Positions 34,501 to 43,383 of a DNA stretch of 64,000 bases are shown here, piece after piece. Each line of letters starts with the position of its first letter. Position 1 is the stretch's first letter. This stretch comes from an uncultured Candidatus Melainabacteria bacterium (GTDB taxonomy: Bacteria > Cyanobacteriota > Vampirovibrionia > Gastranaerophilales > Gastranaerophilaceae). The stretch lies in contig CATKZI010000001.1 in NCBI GenBank assembly GCA_949841365.1, positions 1 to 64,000 on the forward strand, in the 5' to 3' direction. Below the pieces are notes generated by a model that was given only the letters and a program-made list of their open reading frames with translations, was not told where the DNA came from and did not search any database. The position numbers and the translations under genes were made by a program.

Positions 34501-35033
34501 CATAATATATGTTATCTACCTTACCCTTTACCCACCACCTTCTATTTTGTAAAATTTTACAGACATTGATAAAAGGGAGCTATGCACCCCCTTCAACCCC
34601 GCAGCAGCAGTTCTTTCTCTTTGTGCGATGCAAAGAGAAAGAACTCTGCACAAGAAAGAGAAACACGCTAACCGTTTAATCACTACTAAACTCAACCCAA
34701 GTCAGTCAAACTCACTACGCTCAAACAATGACTGACCTGTTATCGTTTCGTTAAGTAGTGATTATTGAATATCAATGCCACGATAGCTGAGTAAACAATA
34801 ATTGTAGGCGAACAAATAACAAAGACGGCTATTGTTTGAACGCTAAAATATTGTGCACTAAGTGCCCAATGACTATGGGTTTAGTGAGTTTAGCCGTCTT
34901 TTGGTGAGCCGTACAGATTATTAGTTAACGTAGCGTGTGGCTGGTTTTATGGAACTTTTGCCATCAAAAGTTCCCGCCGCCCGAGCAGGGCATAAAGTAG
35001 GTTAGCTTTTAGTTATCGATAACATATATTATG
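34501..35033. mobile_element. 533-bp non-coding element with perfect 16-bp terminal inverted repeats (MITE-like)
   Basis: Ends CATAATATATGTTATC (34501-34516) and its exact reverse complement (35018-35033). Inside are nested palindromes: AGTTCTTTCTCTTTG/CAAAGAGAAAGAACT (34609-34645), GTCAGTCA/TGACTGAC (34701-34736), AATCACTACT/AGTAGTGATT, AAAGACGGCTA/TAGCCGTCTTT (34821-34901) and GGAACTTTTG/CAAAAGTTCC (34951-34974). No coding frame of useful length. More G/C-rich than its neighbours. No clear target duplication is visible. Architecture fits a miniature inverted-repeat element or a large structured RNA locus. Confidence 0.65.
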
Positions 35034-35105
35034 TATTAATATTGCCTAACTGGGGTTTTGCAAAAAGTTTTTTTCATATATCCTTATAATAGAAAGGAAT
35101 TTTTT

Positions 35106-35492
35106 ATGAAAAAAAATCTTATTATTATTTCGTTAATTTTTGCATTACCATTGTTAGCATACTGGATGATGAATGCATCAAATTCAACTACTGCTAAAAC
35201 TATTGAAACAGGCAAACCTCAAGTAATCAAATTTACTTCTGCAATGTGTCTCGACTGTCAAACTATGAACAAAATTTTCAAAGAAATTTTTCCAAAATAT
35301 GAAGGCAAAATTACTTTAACGGAAATTCAGGTTCAAGATAATAACTCATTTAATCAAGAACAAATTAAAAAATATAATGTAACACTTGTTCCGACAATTA
35401 TTCTGTTAAACTCTCAGGGCAAACAAGTAAAAAGGTTAGAGGGTGAAGTTCCGAAAGAACAGATGGACAACTATTTAAAAGGACTTGAATAA
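35106..35492 (+). CDS. Membrane-anchored thioredoxin-like protein
   Basis: 128 residues from ATG 35106 (AAGGAA upstream; a longer frame from 35058 has no ribosome site). N-terminal signal/anchor helix (KKNLIIISLIFALPLLAYWM), then a thioredoxin fold with active site C-L-D-C (TSAMCLDCQTMNK) and the cis-Pro loop LVPTIILL. Acts in the periplasm, accepting electrons from the CcdA-like protein whose ATG overlaps its stop (TAATG). Likely reduces disulfides in exported proteins. Confidence 0.85.
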   Translation: MKKNLIIISLIFALPLLAYWMMNASNSTTAKTIETGKPQVIKFTSAMCLDCQTMNKIFKEIFPKYEGKITLTEIQVQDNNSFNQEQIKKYNVTLVPTIILLNSQGKQVKRLEGEVPKEQMDNYLKGLE

Positions 35493-36196
35493 TGGAAAAT
35501 TACATGAGTTTATTTACCCAACAGGGTAGTTTGCCTTTGTTATTTGCATTATCATTTTTTGGGGGGCTTGTGGCATCAATGTCTCCATGCTCTTTGGCAA
35601 TGCTTCCTATAATTGTAGGTTATGTCGGAGGATATTCTGATGCAAAACCTTTGAGAACATTTGTTCAAATGCTGTTTTTTGTGTTGGGAACGGCAATTGT
35701 TTTCTCGGCAATAGGCATAATCTGCGCAATTACGGGAAAAGTTTTCGTATCGTTTGCAGGGGAATATTTTGGCATAATCTTAGCGGGAATTATTCTTGTA
35801 ATGGGGTTAAAATTGCTAGGGGTGCTTGATTTTGAGCTTCCCGTTGTTATAAAAGAAATGCCTAAAAATGACGGTACGAATACATTTTTATATCCAATTT
35901 TATTGGGCGGAGTATTTGCACTTGCAGGAAGCCCCTGTTCAACACCGATATTAGCAGGGATTATGGCTTTTGCATCACTTTCGGCAAGTATCGCACAGGC
36001 AATTATTATGCTTTTCTTGTTCTCTTTGGGACAAGGTATAATCATAATTCTGGCAGGATTTTTAACTTCTCATCTTAAAAATTGGAAAGGTTTTTACAAA
36101 TTCTCCGATTGGCTTTTAAAAATCAGCGGCGCGCTTTTGACACTGGCGGGTTTGTATATTTTATATAAGATTTTTGCTCCGCTTATTGTAAAATAG
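35492..36196 (+). CDS. CcdA/DsbD-family transmembrane thiol transporter
   Basis: Six or so membrane helices (LLFALSFFGGLVASMSPC, FGIILAGIILVMGLKLLG, ALLTLAGLYILYKIF). Two conserved Cys motifs, MSPCSLAMLP near the N-terminus and GSPCSTPILAG in the middle, form the redox pair that moves electrons from cytosolic thioredoxin across the membrane. 234 residues is CcdA size. Coupled to the thioredoxin-like partner. An internal ATG at 35504 (MSLFTQ) is a possible alternative start. Confidence 0.9.
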   Translation: MENYMSLFTQQGSLPLLFALSFFGGLVASMSPCSLAMLPIIVGYVGGYSDAKPLRTFVQMLFFVLGTAIVFSAIGIICAITGKVFVSFAGEYFGIILAGIILVMGLKLLGVLDFELPVVIKEMPKNDGTNTFLYPILLGGVFALAGSPCSTPILAGIMAFASLSASIAQAIIMLFLFSLGQGIIIILAGFLTSHLKNWKGFYKFSDWLLKISGALLTLAGLYILYKIFAPLIVK

Positions 36197-36238
36197 ATGC
36201 AAATGCGTTAAAATCATTGTATCTATAGGAGAGTAAAA

Positions 36239-36700
36239 ATGAAAACATACGAAGGTCAGTTAGTTGCAGGGAATGAGAAATTTTGTATAATTTTATCAAG
36301 ATTTAATGATTTTATCGGGTCAAAATTGTTGGACGGCGCGATAGATGAGCTTAAACGCCACGGAGTATCAGATGATAATATTGATGTTGTAAGAGTTCCG
36401 GGTGCATTTGAAATTCCTTTAACGGCTCAAAAATTTGCACAAACAGGTAAATATGGTGCAATTATTACATTAGGTGCTGTTATTAAAGGCGCAACTTCTC
36501 ATTATGATTATGTTTGCGCAGAAGTTTCAAAAGGTGTAGCTCAAGTTAGCCTTCAAACAGGTGTTCCCGTAATTTTCGGAGTTTTAACAACTGATAACAT
36601 TGAACAGGCAATCGAAAGAGCAGGCACAAAAGCAGGAAATAAAGGCTCTGATTGCGCTAAATCTGCAATTGAAATGGTTAACTTATTTAGAGGAGTATAA
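36239..36700 (+). CDS. ribH: 6,7-dimethyl-8-ribityllumazine synthase
   Basis: Penultimate step of riboflavin synthesis; forms icosahedral or pentameric assemblies. Motifs: [44 protein letters not shown] (catalytic His) and [17 protein letters not shown]. 153 residues is normal. Ribosome site GGAGAG. First of a tight run with murQ, gpsA and a PSP1 protein; no other rib gene lies in the window. Confidence 0.97.
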   Translation: MKTYEGQLVAGNEKFCIILSRFNDFIGSKLLDGAIDELKRHGVSDDNIDVVRVPGAFEIPLTAQKFAQTGKYGAIITLGAVIKGATSHYDYVCAEVSKGVAQVSLQTGVPVIFGVLTTDNIEQAIERAGTKAGNKGSDCAKSAIEMVNLFRGV

Positions 36701-36702
36701 AA

Positions 36703-37599
36703 ATGTCAGAGGTAATTACCGAATACCGCAACGAAAATACAAAAGATATTGATATCCTTTCAACAGTTGAAATGGTTCGTAAAATGAACGAAGAGGACAG
36801 ACTTGTCGCGCTTGCCGTTGAAGAAGAAACTGAGCATATTGCCCAAGGCATTGATATGATTGCAAAACAGTTTTTAAAAGGCGGAAGGTTATTTTACTTT
36901 GGTGCAGGAACTTCAGGCAGATTAGGTATTCTTGATGCTTCAGAATGCCCGCCGACATTCAGTGTATCACCGGATATGGTTCAAGGAATTATCGCAGGCG
37001 GAGATACAGCATTCAGAACTGCTGTTGAAGGTGCAGAAGATAATTTTGAAGCTGGATATGAAGATGCAAAAGTTCTAACATCAAATGATGTTGCTGTTGT
37101 GATTTCCGCAAGCGGAAATCCTAAATACCTTTTAGGCGTCTTAAAAAGAGCTGATGATACAAACTGCAAAACAATCGCAATTACCTGCAACTCAAAAGGC
37201 AAAATAACAGAAGATGCAGGACTTGTGATTTGTGCCGAAGTAGGCCCTGAAGTTATTGCAGGTTCTTCAAGATTAAAAGCCGGTACTGCTCAAAAAATGA
37301 TTTTGAATATGCTTTCAACAGGTTCTATGATTAAAATCGGTAAAACTTACGAAAACTTTATGATTGACCTGAAAGCTACAAACGAAAAACTTAAAGACAG
37401 AGCTATCAGAATTGTTGCACAAATCGCAGAAGTTTCTCATAGCGATGCTTTATCAACTCTTTTAAAATGCGATTGGGAAATTAAAACTGCGATTGTTGCA
37501 CTTAACATGAAACTTGATGTTGAACAGGCAAGATTGGAATTAAAAAAACACGGCGGAGTACTTCGCAAATTATTACACATTTATGAGGTGAGCAAATGA
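36703..37599 (+). CDS. murQ: N-acetylmuramic acid 6-phosphate etherase
   Basis: Cleaves the lactyl ether of MurNAc-6-P to GlcNAc-6-P in peptidoglycan recycling; cytosolic. SIS domain with FGAGTSGRLGILDASECPPT (sugar-phosphate site), catalytic Glu region VEGAEDNFEAG, and SASGNPKYLLGVL. C-terminal part GSSRLKAGTAQKMILNMLST is diagnostic for MurQ. 298 residues is normal. Two bases after ribH; its stop overlaps gpsA by 4. Confidence 0.96.
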   Translation: MSEVITEYRNENTKDIDILSTVEMVRKMNEEDRLVALAVEEETEHIAQGIDMIAKQFLKGGRLFYFGAGTSGRLGILDASECPPTFSVSPDMVQGIIAGGDTAFRTAVEGAEDNFEAGYEDAKVLTSNDVAVVISASGNPKYLLGVLKRADDTNCKTIAITCNSKGKITEDAGLVICAEVGPEVIAGSSRLKAGTAQKMILNMLSTGSMIKIGKTYENFMIDLKATNEKLKDRAIRIVAQIAEVSHSDALSTLLKCDWEIKTAIVALNMKLDVEQARLELKKHGGVLRKLLHIYEVSK

Positions 37600-38597
37600 A
37601 ATTAACGGTATTGGGAGCAGGGTGCTGGGGTTTAACTTTAGCGTGGCTTTTGACAGATAACTTTGAAGATATTACGGTTTGGGGACGTGAACAAGATTTA
37701 TCAGAAGATTTAATAAAAAATAAACACTGTTCAAAACCTCTGGAAGTACAGCTTGATGATAAAATTGAAATTACATCTGATTTGAAAGCGGCAATTACGA
37801 ACGCCGACATAATCCTTTCAGTTGTTGCAACTTCTGGAACACGTGATGTGTGCGAAAAACTTAAAGATGCTGGTATTAAATCAGAACAGGTTCTTGTAAA
37901 CGCATCAAAGGGTATTGAGCTTCCTTCTTTGATGAGAATGTCAGAAGTTATTAAAGATGTTCTGCCCGAACAAAAACTTGTAATACTTTCAGGTCCGACG
38001 CTGGCAAAAGAAGTTCTTGCAGGACTTCCAACAGCTGCCTGTGCAGCTTGCGAGGACATAAAAGTCGCAGAATTTGTTCAAAAGGCAATGAATGTACCTT
38101 CAAAATTCAGGATTTATACAAACACTGACGTAATCGGTGTTGAACTCGGCGGTTCATTGAAAAACGTAATAGCTATAGCATCAGGTTTTGCCCACACAAT
38201 GGGACTTGGCGATAACTGCGCGGGAACTCTTTTGACACGCGGTATGGCAGAAATCGTTCGAGTAAGTATCAACCTTGGTGCAAACCCTTCGACTTTATAC
38301 GGTTTATCGGGTATGGGCGATTTAATCGCAACATGTTCAAGCCCTATGTCAAGAAATTACACTGTCGGTTCAATGCTTGCTAAAGGTAAAAAGATTGATG
38401 ATATTTTGGCAGAACTCGGCTCTGTTGCGGAAGGTGTTAAAACCTCAAAAGCCATCTGCGAACTTGCAAAAAAACTTGATATTGAAGTTCCTGTTTCAAG
38501 TGCAATTTATGAAGCTGTTTACACAGATATAACTCCGCAGGCACTATTGGACAAACTCATGAACAGAAAGCTGAAAGAAGAAGAAAGATATGTATAA
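37596..38597 (+). CDS. gpsA: Glycerol-3-phosphate dehydrogenase [NAD(P)+]
   Basis: Makes sn-glycerol 3-phosphate from dihydroxyacetone phosphate for phospholipids. N-terminal Rossmann motif LGAGCWGLTLAWLL, substrate site VNASKGIE and LSGPTLAKEV, catalytic Lys in VELGGSLKNVIAIASG, and C-terminal GLSGMGDLIATCSSPMSRNY. 333 residues is normal. Overlaps murQ by 4 bases and the PSP1 gene by 8. Confidence 0.97.
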   Translation: MKLTVLGAGCWGLTLAWLLTDNFEDITVWGREQDLSEDLIKNKHCSKPLEVQLDDKIEITSDLKAAITNADIILSVVATSGTRDVCEKLKDAGIKSEQVLVNASKGIELPSLMRMSEVIKDVLPEQKLVILSGPTLAKEVLAGLPTAACAACEDIKVAEFVQKAMNVPSKFRIYTNTDVIGVELGGSLKNVIAIASGFAHTMGLGDNCAGTLLTRGMAEIVRVSINLGANPSTLYGLSGMGDLIATCSSPMSRNYTVGSMLAKGKKIDDILAELGSVAEGVKTSKAICELAKKLDIEVPVSSAIYEAVYTDITPQALLDKLMNRKLKEEERYV

Positions 38598-39516
38598 ATT
38601 TGCCGTAAAATATTTAAAAAACACATTTTACCCGCTTGATGTTCCTGAAACATTGAAAATCGAAAACGGTCAAATGGTGCTAGTCAGAACAGAAAAAGGC
38701 GAAGAAGCCCTAAAAGCCTGCCTAATCAATTCTGAAATCTCAAAAATTTGGGATAAAAGCAAGCATAAACCGGAAGCTTTTCACGTTATCAGAGTACTGT
38801 CTCAACGCGATTTACAAACTCTTGAGGACATAAAAAAAGAAGAAGTTACGGCATTTTTCAAATGTAAAGCATTGGTTCAACAGCATAAACTTAATATGAA
38901 CCTTGTTCAGTGCAGAATTACATTTGACAGACGCAAAATTACTTTCTATTACACAGCTCCCGAAAGAGTTGATTTCAGAGCATTATTAAAAGACTTAACC
39001 CAAACTTTTACGCGTGTAAGAATTGACCTGCGCCACATCGGCGTGCGTGACGAAACTTCTATTATGGAAGGATGCGGGGTTTGCGGAAAAGAATTTTGCT
39101 GCTGCTCATACCTTCGTAAATTCGGCACAATCAACGTAAAACTTGCCAAAGATCAGGGAATGCCGATTGCTCCGGGTAAAATTTCGGGAACTTGCGGAAG
39201 ACTATTGTGTTGCTTAACTTATGAATATTCAAACTACATAGATGCTGCAAAAGGTATGCCTCCAATAGGTTCATCTGTAATGACACCTGATGGTTTAGGC
39301 AAAGTTTGCAATTTGCATTTTATGTGCGGAAAAGTTTCCGTAAAAATGGAAGACGGCAAAACCAAAGAATTTGCCAAGGGCGATATTGAAATGGTTGATG
39401 CAGATGTTAATGTTGAAATTGATATACCTGTAATGAACACCTACACGGATGACAGTGAGGGTATTGATATCAGACAACTGGAAGACGACAGGAACAGTTC
39501 AACAGGCAATGTTTAA
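38590..39516 (+). CDS. PSP1 / YaaT-like protein
   Basis: PSP1 domain over about residues 60-210, with the Cys-rich signature GCGVCGKEFCCCSYLRKFG and SGTCGRLLCCLTYEYSNY. In Bacillus YaaT forms a complex with YlbF and YmcA that binds RNase Y and alters RNA processing. RNase Y is encoded at the right end of this window, though YlbF and YmcA are not seen. 308 residues. Overlaps gpsA by 8 bases. Confidence 0.88.
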   Translation: MYKFAVKYLKNTFYPLDVPETLKIENGQMVLVRTEKGEEALKACLINSEISKIWDKSKHKPEAFHVIRVLSQRDLQTLEDIKKEEVTAFFKCKALVQQHKLNMNLVQCRITFDRRKITFYYTAPERVDFRALLKDLTQTFTRVRIDLRHIGVRDETSIMEGCGVCGKEFCCCSYLRKFGTINVKLAKDQGMPIAPGKISGTCGRLLCCLTYEYSNYIDAAKGMPPIGSSVMTPDGLGKVCNLHFMCGKVSVKMEDGKTKEFAKGDIEMVDADVNVEIDIPVMNTYTDDSEGIDIRQLEDDRNSSTGNV

Positions 39517-39746
39517 TTTTTTTTAGAATTCATAAGCTTGAAAATCTGTGTCAACGACATTTTAACGTAGACACGATAAACTTTATTATTTAAAAGTTTT
39601 ACTTCATAACATAAATGAAACTTTTTATCAGATTCTAAAGATGCAACAGAACTAACCGCTTCATCGTTTATAACTTTATGGAACTCAGACATATTAAGCG
39701 GTTTTTTCCTTGTCAAAACTAAATCCAAATTATCATTATTATCCAT
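39513..39746 (-). CDS. 77-residue unknown protein
   Basis: MDNNDNLDLVLTRKKPLNMS, then a predicted alpha/beta region (KFHLCYEVKLLNNKVYRVYV) and a Lys-rich end. Soluble; no family recognised. No Shine-Dalgarno: a TATAAT (39755-39760) lies only 8 bases before the ATG, so the transcript would be nearly leaderless. Its stop overlaps the converging PSP1 gene by 4 bases. Confidence 0.5.
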   Translation of the reverse strand: MDNNDNLDLVLTRKKPLNMSEFHKVINDEAVSSVASLESDKKFHLCYEVKLLNNKVYRVYVKMSLTQIFKLMNSKKN

Positions 39747-39845
39747 ATAGTAATATTATAACGTATATTAAAATTTATTTCAACCCTGCATATATAAAAA
39801 ACAGGTCTTTTTGACCTCCTTTTATGCATTAAAAGTTTTGGTTGT

Positions 39846-39864
39846 AAATGTCGGGGAAGGGACT
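39846..39864 (-). repeat. Imperfect copy of the tRNA-Leu 3' end (att-like)
   Basis: 19 bases that match 40022-40040, the 3' end of tRNA-Leu, at 17 positions. The two copies are in direct orientation about 176 bases apart with a dispersed repeat between them, the arrangement left by integration at a tRNA 3' end. Confidence 0.5.
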
Positions 39865-39865
39865 T

Positions 39866-39955
39866 TCTTGCTCACTCGCGTTTAACTGGTCTGCGGTTGA
39901 CGTCTGCAATGGTTCTAACATATTGCCGTCAAGCCTTCGCCCTCAGCTCGTTCGC
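39866..39955. repeat. Dispersed repeat B, related to the rpoC1-rpoC2 repeat
   Basis: The minus strand of this stretch carries, in order, GAGCTGAGGGCGA, CCATTGCAGAC, AACCGCAGACC and CGCGAG, as in 29303-29393. A further small palindrome ACCAAGC-GGC-GCTTGGT lies beside it at 39970-39986. No gene is seen in 39780-40024. Confidence 0.75.
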
Positions 39956-40024
39956 GCTCAAACCTCAGACCAAGCGCCGCTTGGTGGTTCTCGTCATTTC
40001 AAAATTTTATTTTATCAATACAAA

Positions 40025-40104
40025 TGTCGGAGATGGGACTCGAACCCACAAGGTTTCCCACATGAACCTGAATCATGCGCGTCTACCAATTTCGCCACTC
40101 CGAC
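40025..40104 (-). tRNA. tRNA-Leu (anticodon CAG)
   Basis: Minus strand begins GTCGGAGTGGCGAAATTGG. Acceptor GTCGGAG pairs CTCCGAC; D-arm GGCGAAATTGGTAGACGC; anticodon stem CATGA/TCATG around the loop TTCAGGT gives CAG. The long variable arm is typical of class II tRNA. T-arm GTGGGTTCGAGTCCCAT. The CCA tail is not encoded. Confidence 0.95.
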
Positions 40105-40149
40105 ATATTAATTATATTCAATTTTCAAATTCACACCAACATCCAATGT

Positions 40150-40166
40150 GTCTACGTGCGTAGCAC
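40150..40166. repeat. 17-base repeat with inverted core, copy 1
   Basis: GTCTACGTGCGTAGCAC, with CTACG/CGTAG arms, lies directly against the stop of the gene ending at 40167. The identical 17 bases occur inside the polyprenyl synthase gene at 53534-53550. Confidence 0.45.
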
Positions 40167-40766
40167 TTATTTTATTTTCCTAAAAAATTCATCAGAAATC
40201 AACTGTGAATATTTATTTTTTTCACTGACTGATATCAACAATCTCTGTTCGCCGTCTTTGATTTGAGCCACAGAAACAATTCCGCCGACATCACCTATCG
40301 GAAGCTTCTTAACACGAGCTTCAAATTTTACATAAGGAACTTCTTTGCCGTAAGAATTCATCGTTCCATGCTTTGTAACTTTCAAATTTTCAACAGAAAC
40401 TGCCTGATATTTTATTTTACTTAACGCTTTTTGAAGCTTTTCTTCAGCCTTGTCGGATTTTATATCCTCAACTGTCAAAACAGCTTTATCACCGCTATCA
40501 ACAACAAACATCTTTTGTCCTGAAGCCTTGTGCTCGGCAACTACGGCATTGTAACCCATAATTCCTGCAGCTTTTTCAATCTCAAATTCGTCATTAATCT
40601 TTGAAAAATCACCTACCTTTTGAGCACGTTCAAGCATGACATCTTTTGACGGATTGAAATAATTGTTTACCAAACCGATAACCAATTCTTTTCCGCCAAG
40701 TGACAAAAAACCAACTAACGCAAGGGTTAAAAGCACAGCTCTAAAAATATTTCTTAAACATCCCAT
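40167..40766 (-). CDS. Exported or membrane-anchored protein of unknown function
   Basis: 199 residues. An N-terminal hydrophobic helix (IFRAVLLTLALVGFLSLGGK) acts as signal anchor; the rest is a soluble alpha/beta domain with no recognised motif (VVDSGDKAVLTVEDIKSDKA, GGIVSVAQIKDGEQRLLISV). Ribosome site AAGGA before the ATG. Divergent from mutS, whose promoter overlaps its leader. Confidence 0.6.
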   Translation of the reverse strand: MGCLRNIFRAVLLTLALVGFLSLGGKELVIGLVNNYFNPSKDVMLERAQKVGDFSKINDEFEIEKAAGIMGYNAVVAEHKASGQKMFVVDSGDKAVLTVEDIKSDKAEEKLQKALSKIKYQAVSVENLKVTKHGTMNSYGKEVPYVKFEARVKKLPIGDVGGIVSVAQIKDGEQRLLISVSEKNKYSQLISDEFFRKIK

Positions 40767-40767
40767 G

Positions 40768-40796
40768 TTGAATTCCTTCTCATGTTATATTATTAT
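40768..40796 (+). promoter_or_regulatory. mutS promoter, possibly leaderless
   Basis: TTGAAT (40768-40773), 17-base spacer, TATTAT (40791-40796), only 7 bases before the mutS ATG. Transcription would start at or next to the A of ATG, and no Shine-Dalgarno is present. Confidence 0.5.
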
Positions 40797-40803
40797 TATA
40801 ACT

Positions 40804-43383
40804 ATGAAAAAGTCAGAAATCAATTATATCAATAGTGCTGATATCAAAGTTGAAGAGCTTACACCTGCAATGGGTGAATATTTAAAAATTAAACACCAAA
40901 ATCCCGACAAAATTTTATTATACAGACTCGGTGATTTTTACGAAACTTTCTTTGAAGATGCCGTAACTATGTCAAAAGTTCTTGAAATTACTCTTACAGG
41001 TCGCGAACAGGGTAATTTTGGCAGAATTCCGCTTGCCGGAATTCCGGCAAAAGCTGTTAACGGTTATATCGAAAAACTTGTACAAAAAAATTATAAAGTC
41101 GTTATATGCGACCAACTGGAAGACCCAAAATTTGCAAAAGGTATTGTTAAAAGAGGGGTTACACGTATCATCACGTCGGGAACTCTAACTGAAAGCGATA
41201 TGCTTAACCAAAATTCAAATAATTACATTTGTGCATTATACAAAGATGAAAAAAGCGGACTATGGGGCTTTTCATACGCAGATATCTCTACAGGCGAATT
41301 TAAAGTTACACAAGCTCCTTTTGAACTTATTCTGGCAGAACTAACAAGAATTTCACCGTCAGAGGTTATAGGACCCTCTAAAAAACAGGATATTCAGCCT
41401 TTCCAGATTGTTCCCGAAGAAAAAATTGATTTACCTGATGAAATCACTAAAATTTATAACTGTTCAAAAATTCCATCATCTGTATTCAACGAAAACTTTG
41501 CTCAAAACAATCTGAAAGCAGTTTTTGAAGCAAGCAGTTTGGAATCCTTCGGTTACAGCAGATACAAACTTGGTTTCAGCTGTGCGGGCGCACTTCTTGC
41601 TTATATTTGGGAAAACATGAAAGACAATATTCCAAAATTTGAGAGAATTGAACCTTACGAACTTTCCGAATATATGATTTTGGACGGAAGCACAAGAAAA
41701 AATCTTGAACTTACTCAAACTTTGCGCGACAAAAACAAATTTGGCTCATTATTGTGGGCAGTTGATAAAACCGGAACAAATATGGGGGCAAGACTTTTAA
41801 AAAATTGGATTTGCCAGCCATTAAAAAATGTTGATGAAATTCTTAAACGTCAAAATGCGATTACAGAACTTGTTGAACGTAATGACGAAAGAATTAATCT
41901 GATAAACTTGCTTGAACAGATTACTGATATTCAACGACTTGCAACAAGAATGTCTAACAACTCTGCAAATCCGAAAGATTTTGTAAGTTTAAAATCGTCG
42001 CTTGTACTTTTGCCGGAACTTCTTGAAGCAGCATCAAATTTTGAGCATAACCCGTTAGAAACTATTGCGCAGTATAAAGATGAAATTGCAGAATACACAG
42101 ATATAATTGAAAGAACGATTAATGATATTAATACGCCGGCGCTTATCAAAGAAGGAAACATAATCAAAGAGGGAGTATCAGGTGAGCTTGATTATCTGCG
42201 CGACCTGCTCTCAGGCGGGGAAAAATGGCTTACAAACTTTGAAGAAGCCGAAAAAGAAAGAACAGGTATTAAATCTCTAAAAATCGGTTACAACAAAGTT
42301 TTTGGTTATTTCATCGAAATTTCAAATTCATATTTGAACCAAATTCCCGAAGGTTATATCAGAAAACAGACCTTAACCAACGGCGAAAGATTTATCACAG
42401 AGGAACTAAAAAAACATGAGGACGAAGTTCTCAACGCGAAATTCAAGTCAACCGAACTTGAATATAAACTTTTCTGTGATTTTAGAGAATATTCAAAAGA
42501 ATTTGTTTCAAAAATCAGAGAAATAGCAGACTGTATTGCACAGTGTGACGTATTTACAAGCCTTGCAAGTGTTGCGGTTGAAAATAATTTTACCAAACCG
42601 ATAATTGATGAATCCGATGATTTTATTGTTAAAAACGGACGACACCCCGTTTTGGAAAAAATCCTTCCGCTTGGGGAATACGTTGCAAACGATTTGGAAC
42701 TAAAATGTAATTCAACCGATACAACACAGTTTATGATTTTGACAGGTCCAAACATGGCAGGTAAATCAACTTATATGCGCCAGAACGCTTTAATAGCAAT
42801 TCTTGCTCAAATAGGTTCGTGGGTTCCCGCGGATTATGCCAAAATCGGTATTATCGACAAAATTTTCACACGTGTGGGAGCATCGGATGATTTAACACTC
42901 GGACAATCTACATTTATGGTTGAGATGATTGAAACAGCCTGTATTTTGAACTCTGCAACAGACAGAAGCTTTGTTTTGTTGGATGAAATCGGCAGAGGTA
43001 CAAGTACTTACGACGGTGTTGCAATTGCGTGGTCAGTAGCCGAATACATTGCGACAAAAATAAAAGCAAGATGTATTTTTGCGACCCACTATCATGAATT
43101 AAACGTAATGACACAAACTTACCCTCAGATTAAAAATTACAGAATTACGATAAGCGAGGAAAACGGCGAAATTGAATTTTTACGTAAAGTTGTTCAAGGC
43201 GGAGCAAGTAAGAGTTACGGTATTCAGGTAGCCAAAATGGCAGGTCTGCCGTCTGCTGTAGTAAAACGCTCTCAGGAATTGATGAACAGAATGCAAAAAG
43301 ATAATGCGCAAAACCTTGCAACCCGTAAACGTACAGCAGATGTGCCGACAGTTGAAGTACCGCAGTTGAATTTATTTAATTAA
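40804..43383 (+). CDS. mutS: DNA mismatch repair protein MutS
   Basis: Recognises mismatches and starts repair. N-terminal domain with the mismatch-wedging F-x-E (RLGDFYETFF), connector, lever and clamp domains, then the ATPase with Walker A TGPNMAGKSTYMRQNA, ASDDLTLGQSTFMVEM, Walker B LLDEIGRGTSTYDG and FATHYHEL. 859 residues from ATG 40804, which begins 22 residues before the usual MutS start. The frame extends further back to 40663 but through the divergent gene. Its 3' end overlaps tgt by 12 bases. Confidence 0.97.
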   Translation: MKKSEINYINSADIKVEELTPAMGEYLKIKHQNPDKILLYRLGDFYETFFEDAVTMSKVLEITLTGREQGNFGRIPLAGIPAKAVNGYIEKLVQKNYKVVICDQLEDPKFAKGIVKRGVTRIITSGTLTESDMLNQNSNNYICALYKDEKSGLWGFSYADISTGEFKVTQAPFELILAELTRISPSEVIGPSKKQDIQPFQIVPEEKIDLPDEITKIYNCSKIPSSVFNENFAQNNLKAVFEASSLESFGYSRYKLGFSCAGALLAYIWENMKDNIPKFERIEPYELSEYMILDGSTRKNLELTQTLRDKNKFGSLLWAVDKTGTNMGARLLKNWICQPLKNVDEILKRQNAITELVERNDERINLINLLEQITDIQRLATRMSNNSANPKDFVSLKSSLVLLPELLEAASNFEHNPLETIAQYKDEIAEYTDIIERTINDINTPALIKEGNIIKEGVSGELDYLRDLLSGGEKWLTNFEEAEKERTGIKSLKIGYNKVFGYFIEISNSYLNQIPEGYIRKQTLTNGERFITEELKKHEDEVLNAKFKSTELEYKLFCDFREYSKEFVSKIREIADCIAQCDVFTSLASVAVENNFTKPIIDESDDFIVKNGRHPVLEKILPLGEYVANDLELKCNSTDTTQFMILTGPNMAGKSTYMRQNALIAILAQIGSWVPADYAKIGIIDKIFTRVGASDDLTLGQSTFMVEMIETACILNSATDRSFVLLDEIGRGTSTYDGVAIAWSVAEYIATKIKARCIFATHYHELNVMTQTYPQIKNYRITISEENGEIEFLRKVVQGGASKSYGIQVAKMAGLPSAVVKRSQELMNRMQKDNAQNLATRKRTADVPTVEVPQLNLFN

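Noticed and set aside
34501-35033. CRISPR array
   Set aside because: The repeats are inverted and nested, not direct and evenly spaced; no cas gene is in the window.
39848-40266. Overlapping short open frames around the tRNA-Leu
   Set aside because: They cross the tRNA and the repeat in several frames and have no ribosome site; they are by-products of those elements.
40663-40803. Longer MutS N-terminus
   Set aside because: It would be read through the opposite gene and the mutS promoter, and does not resemble MutS.
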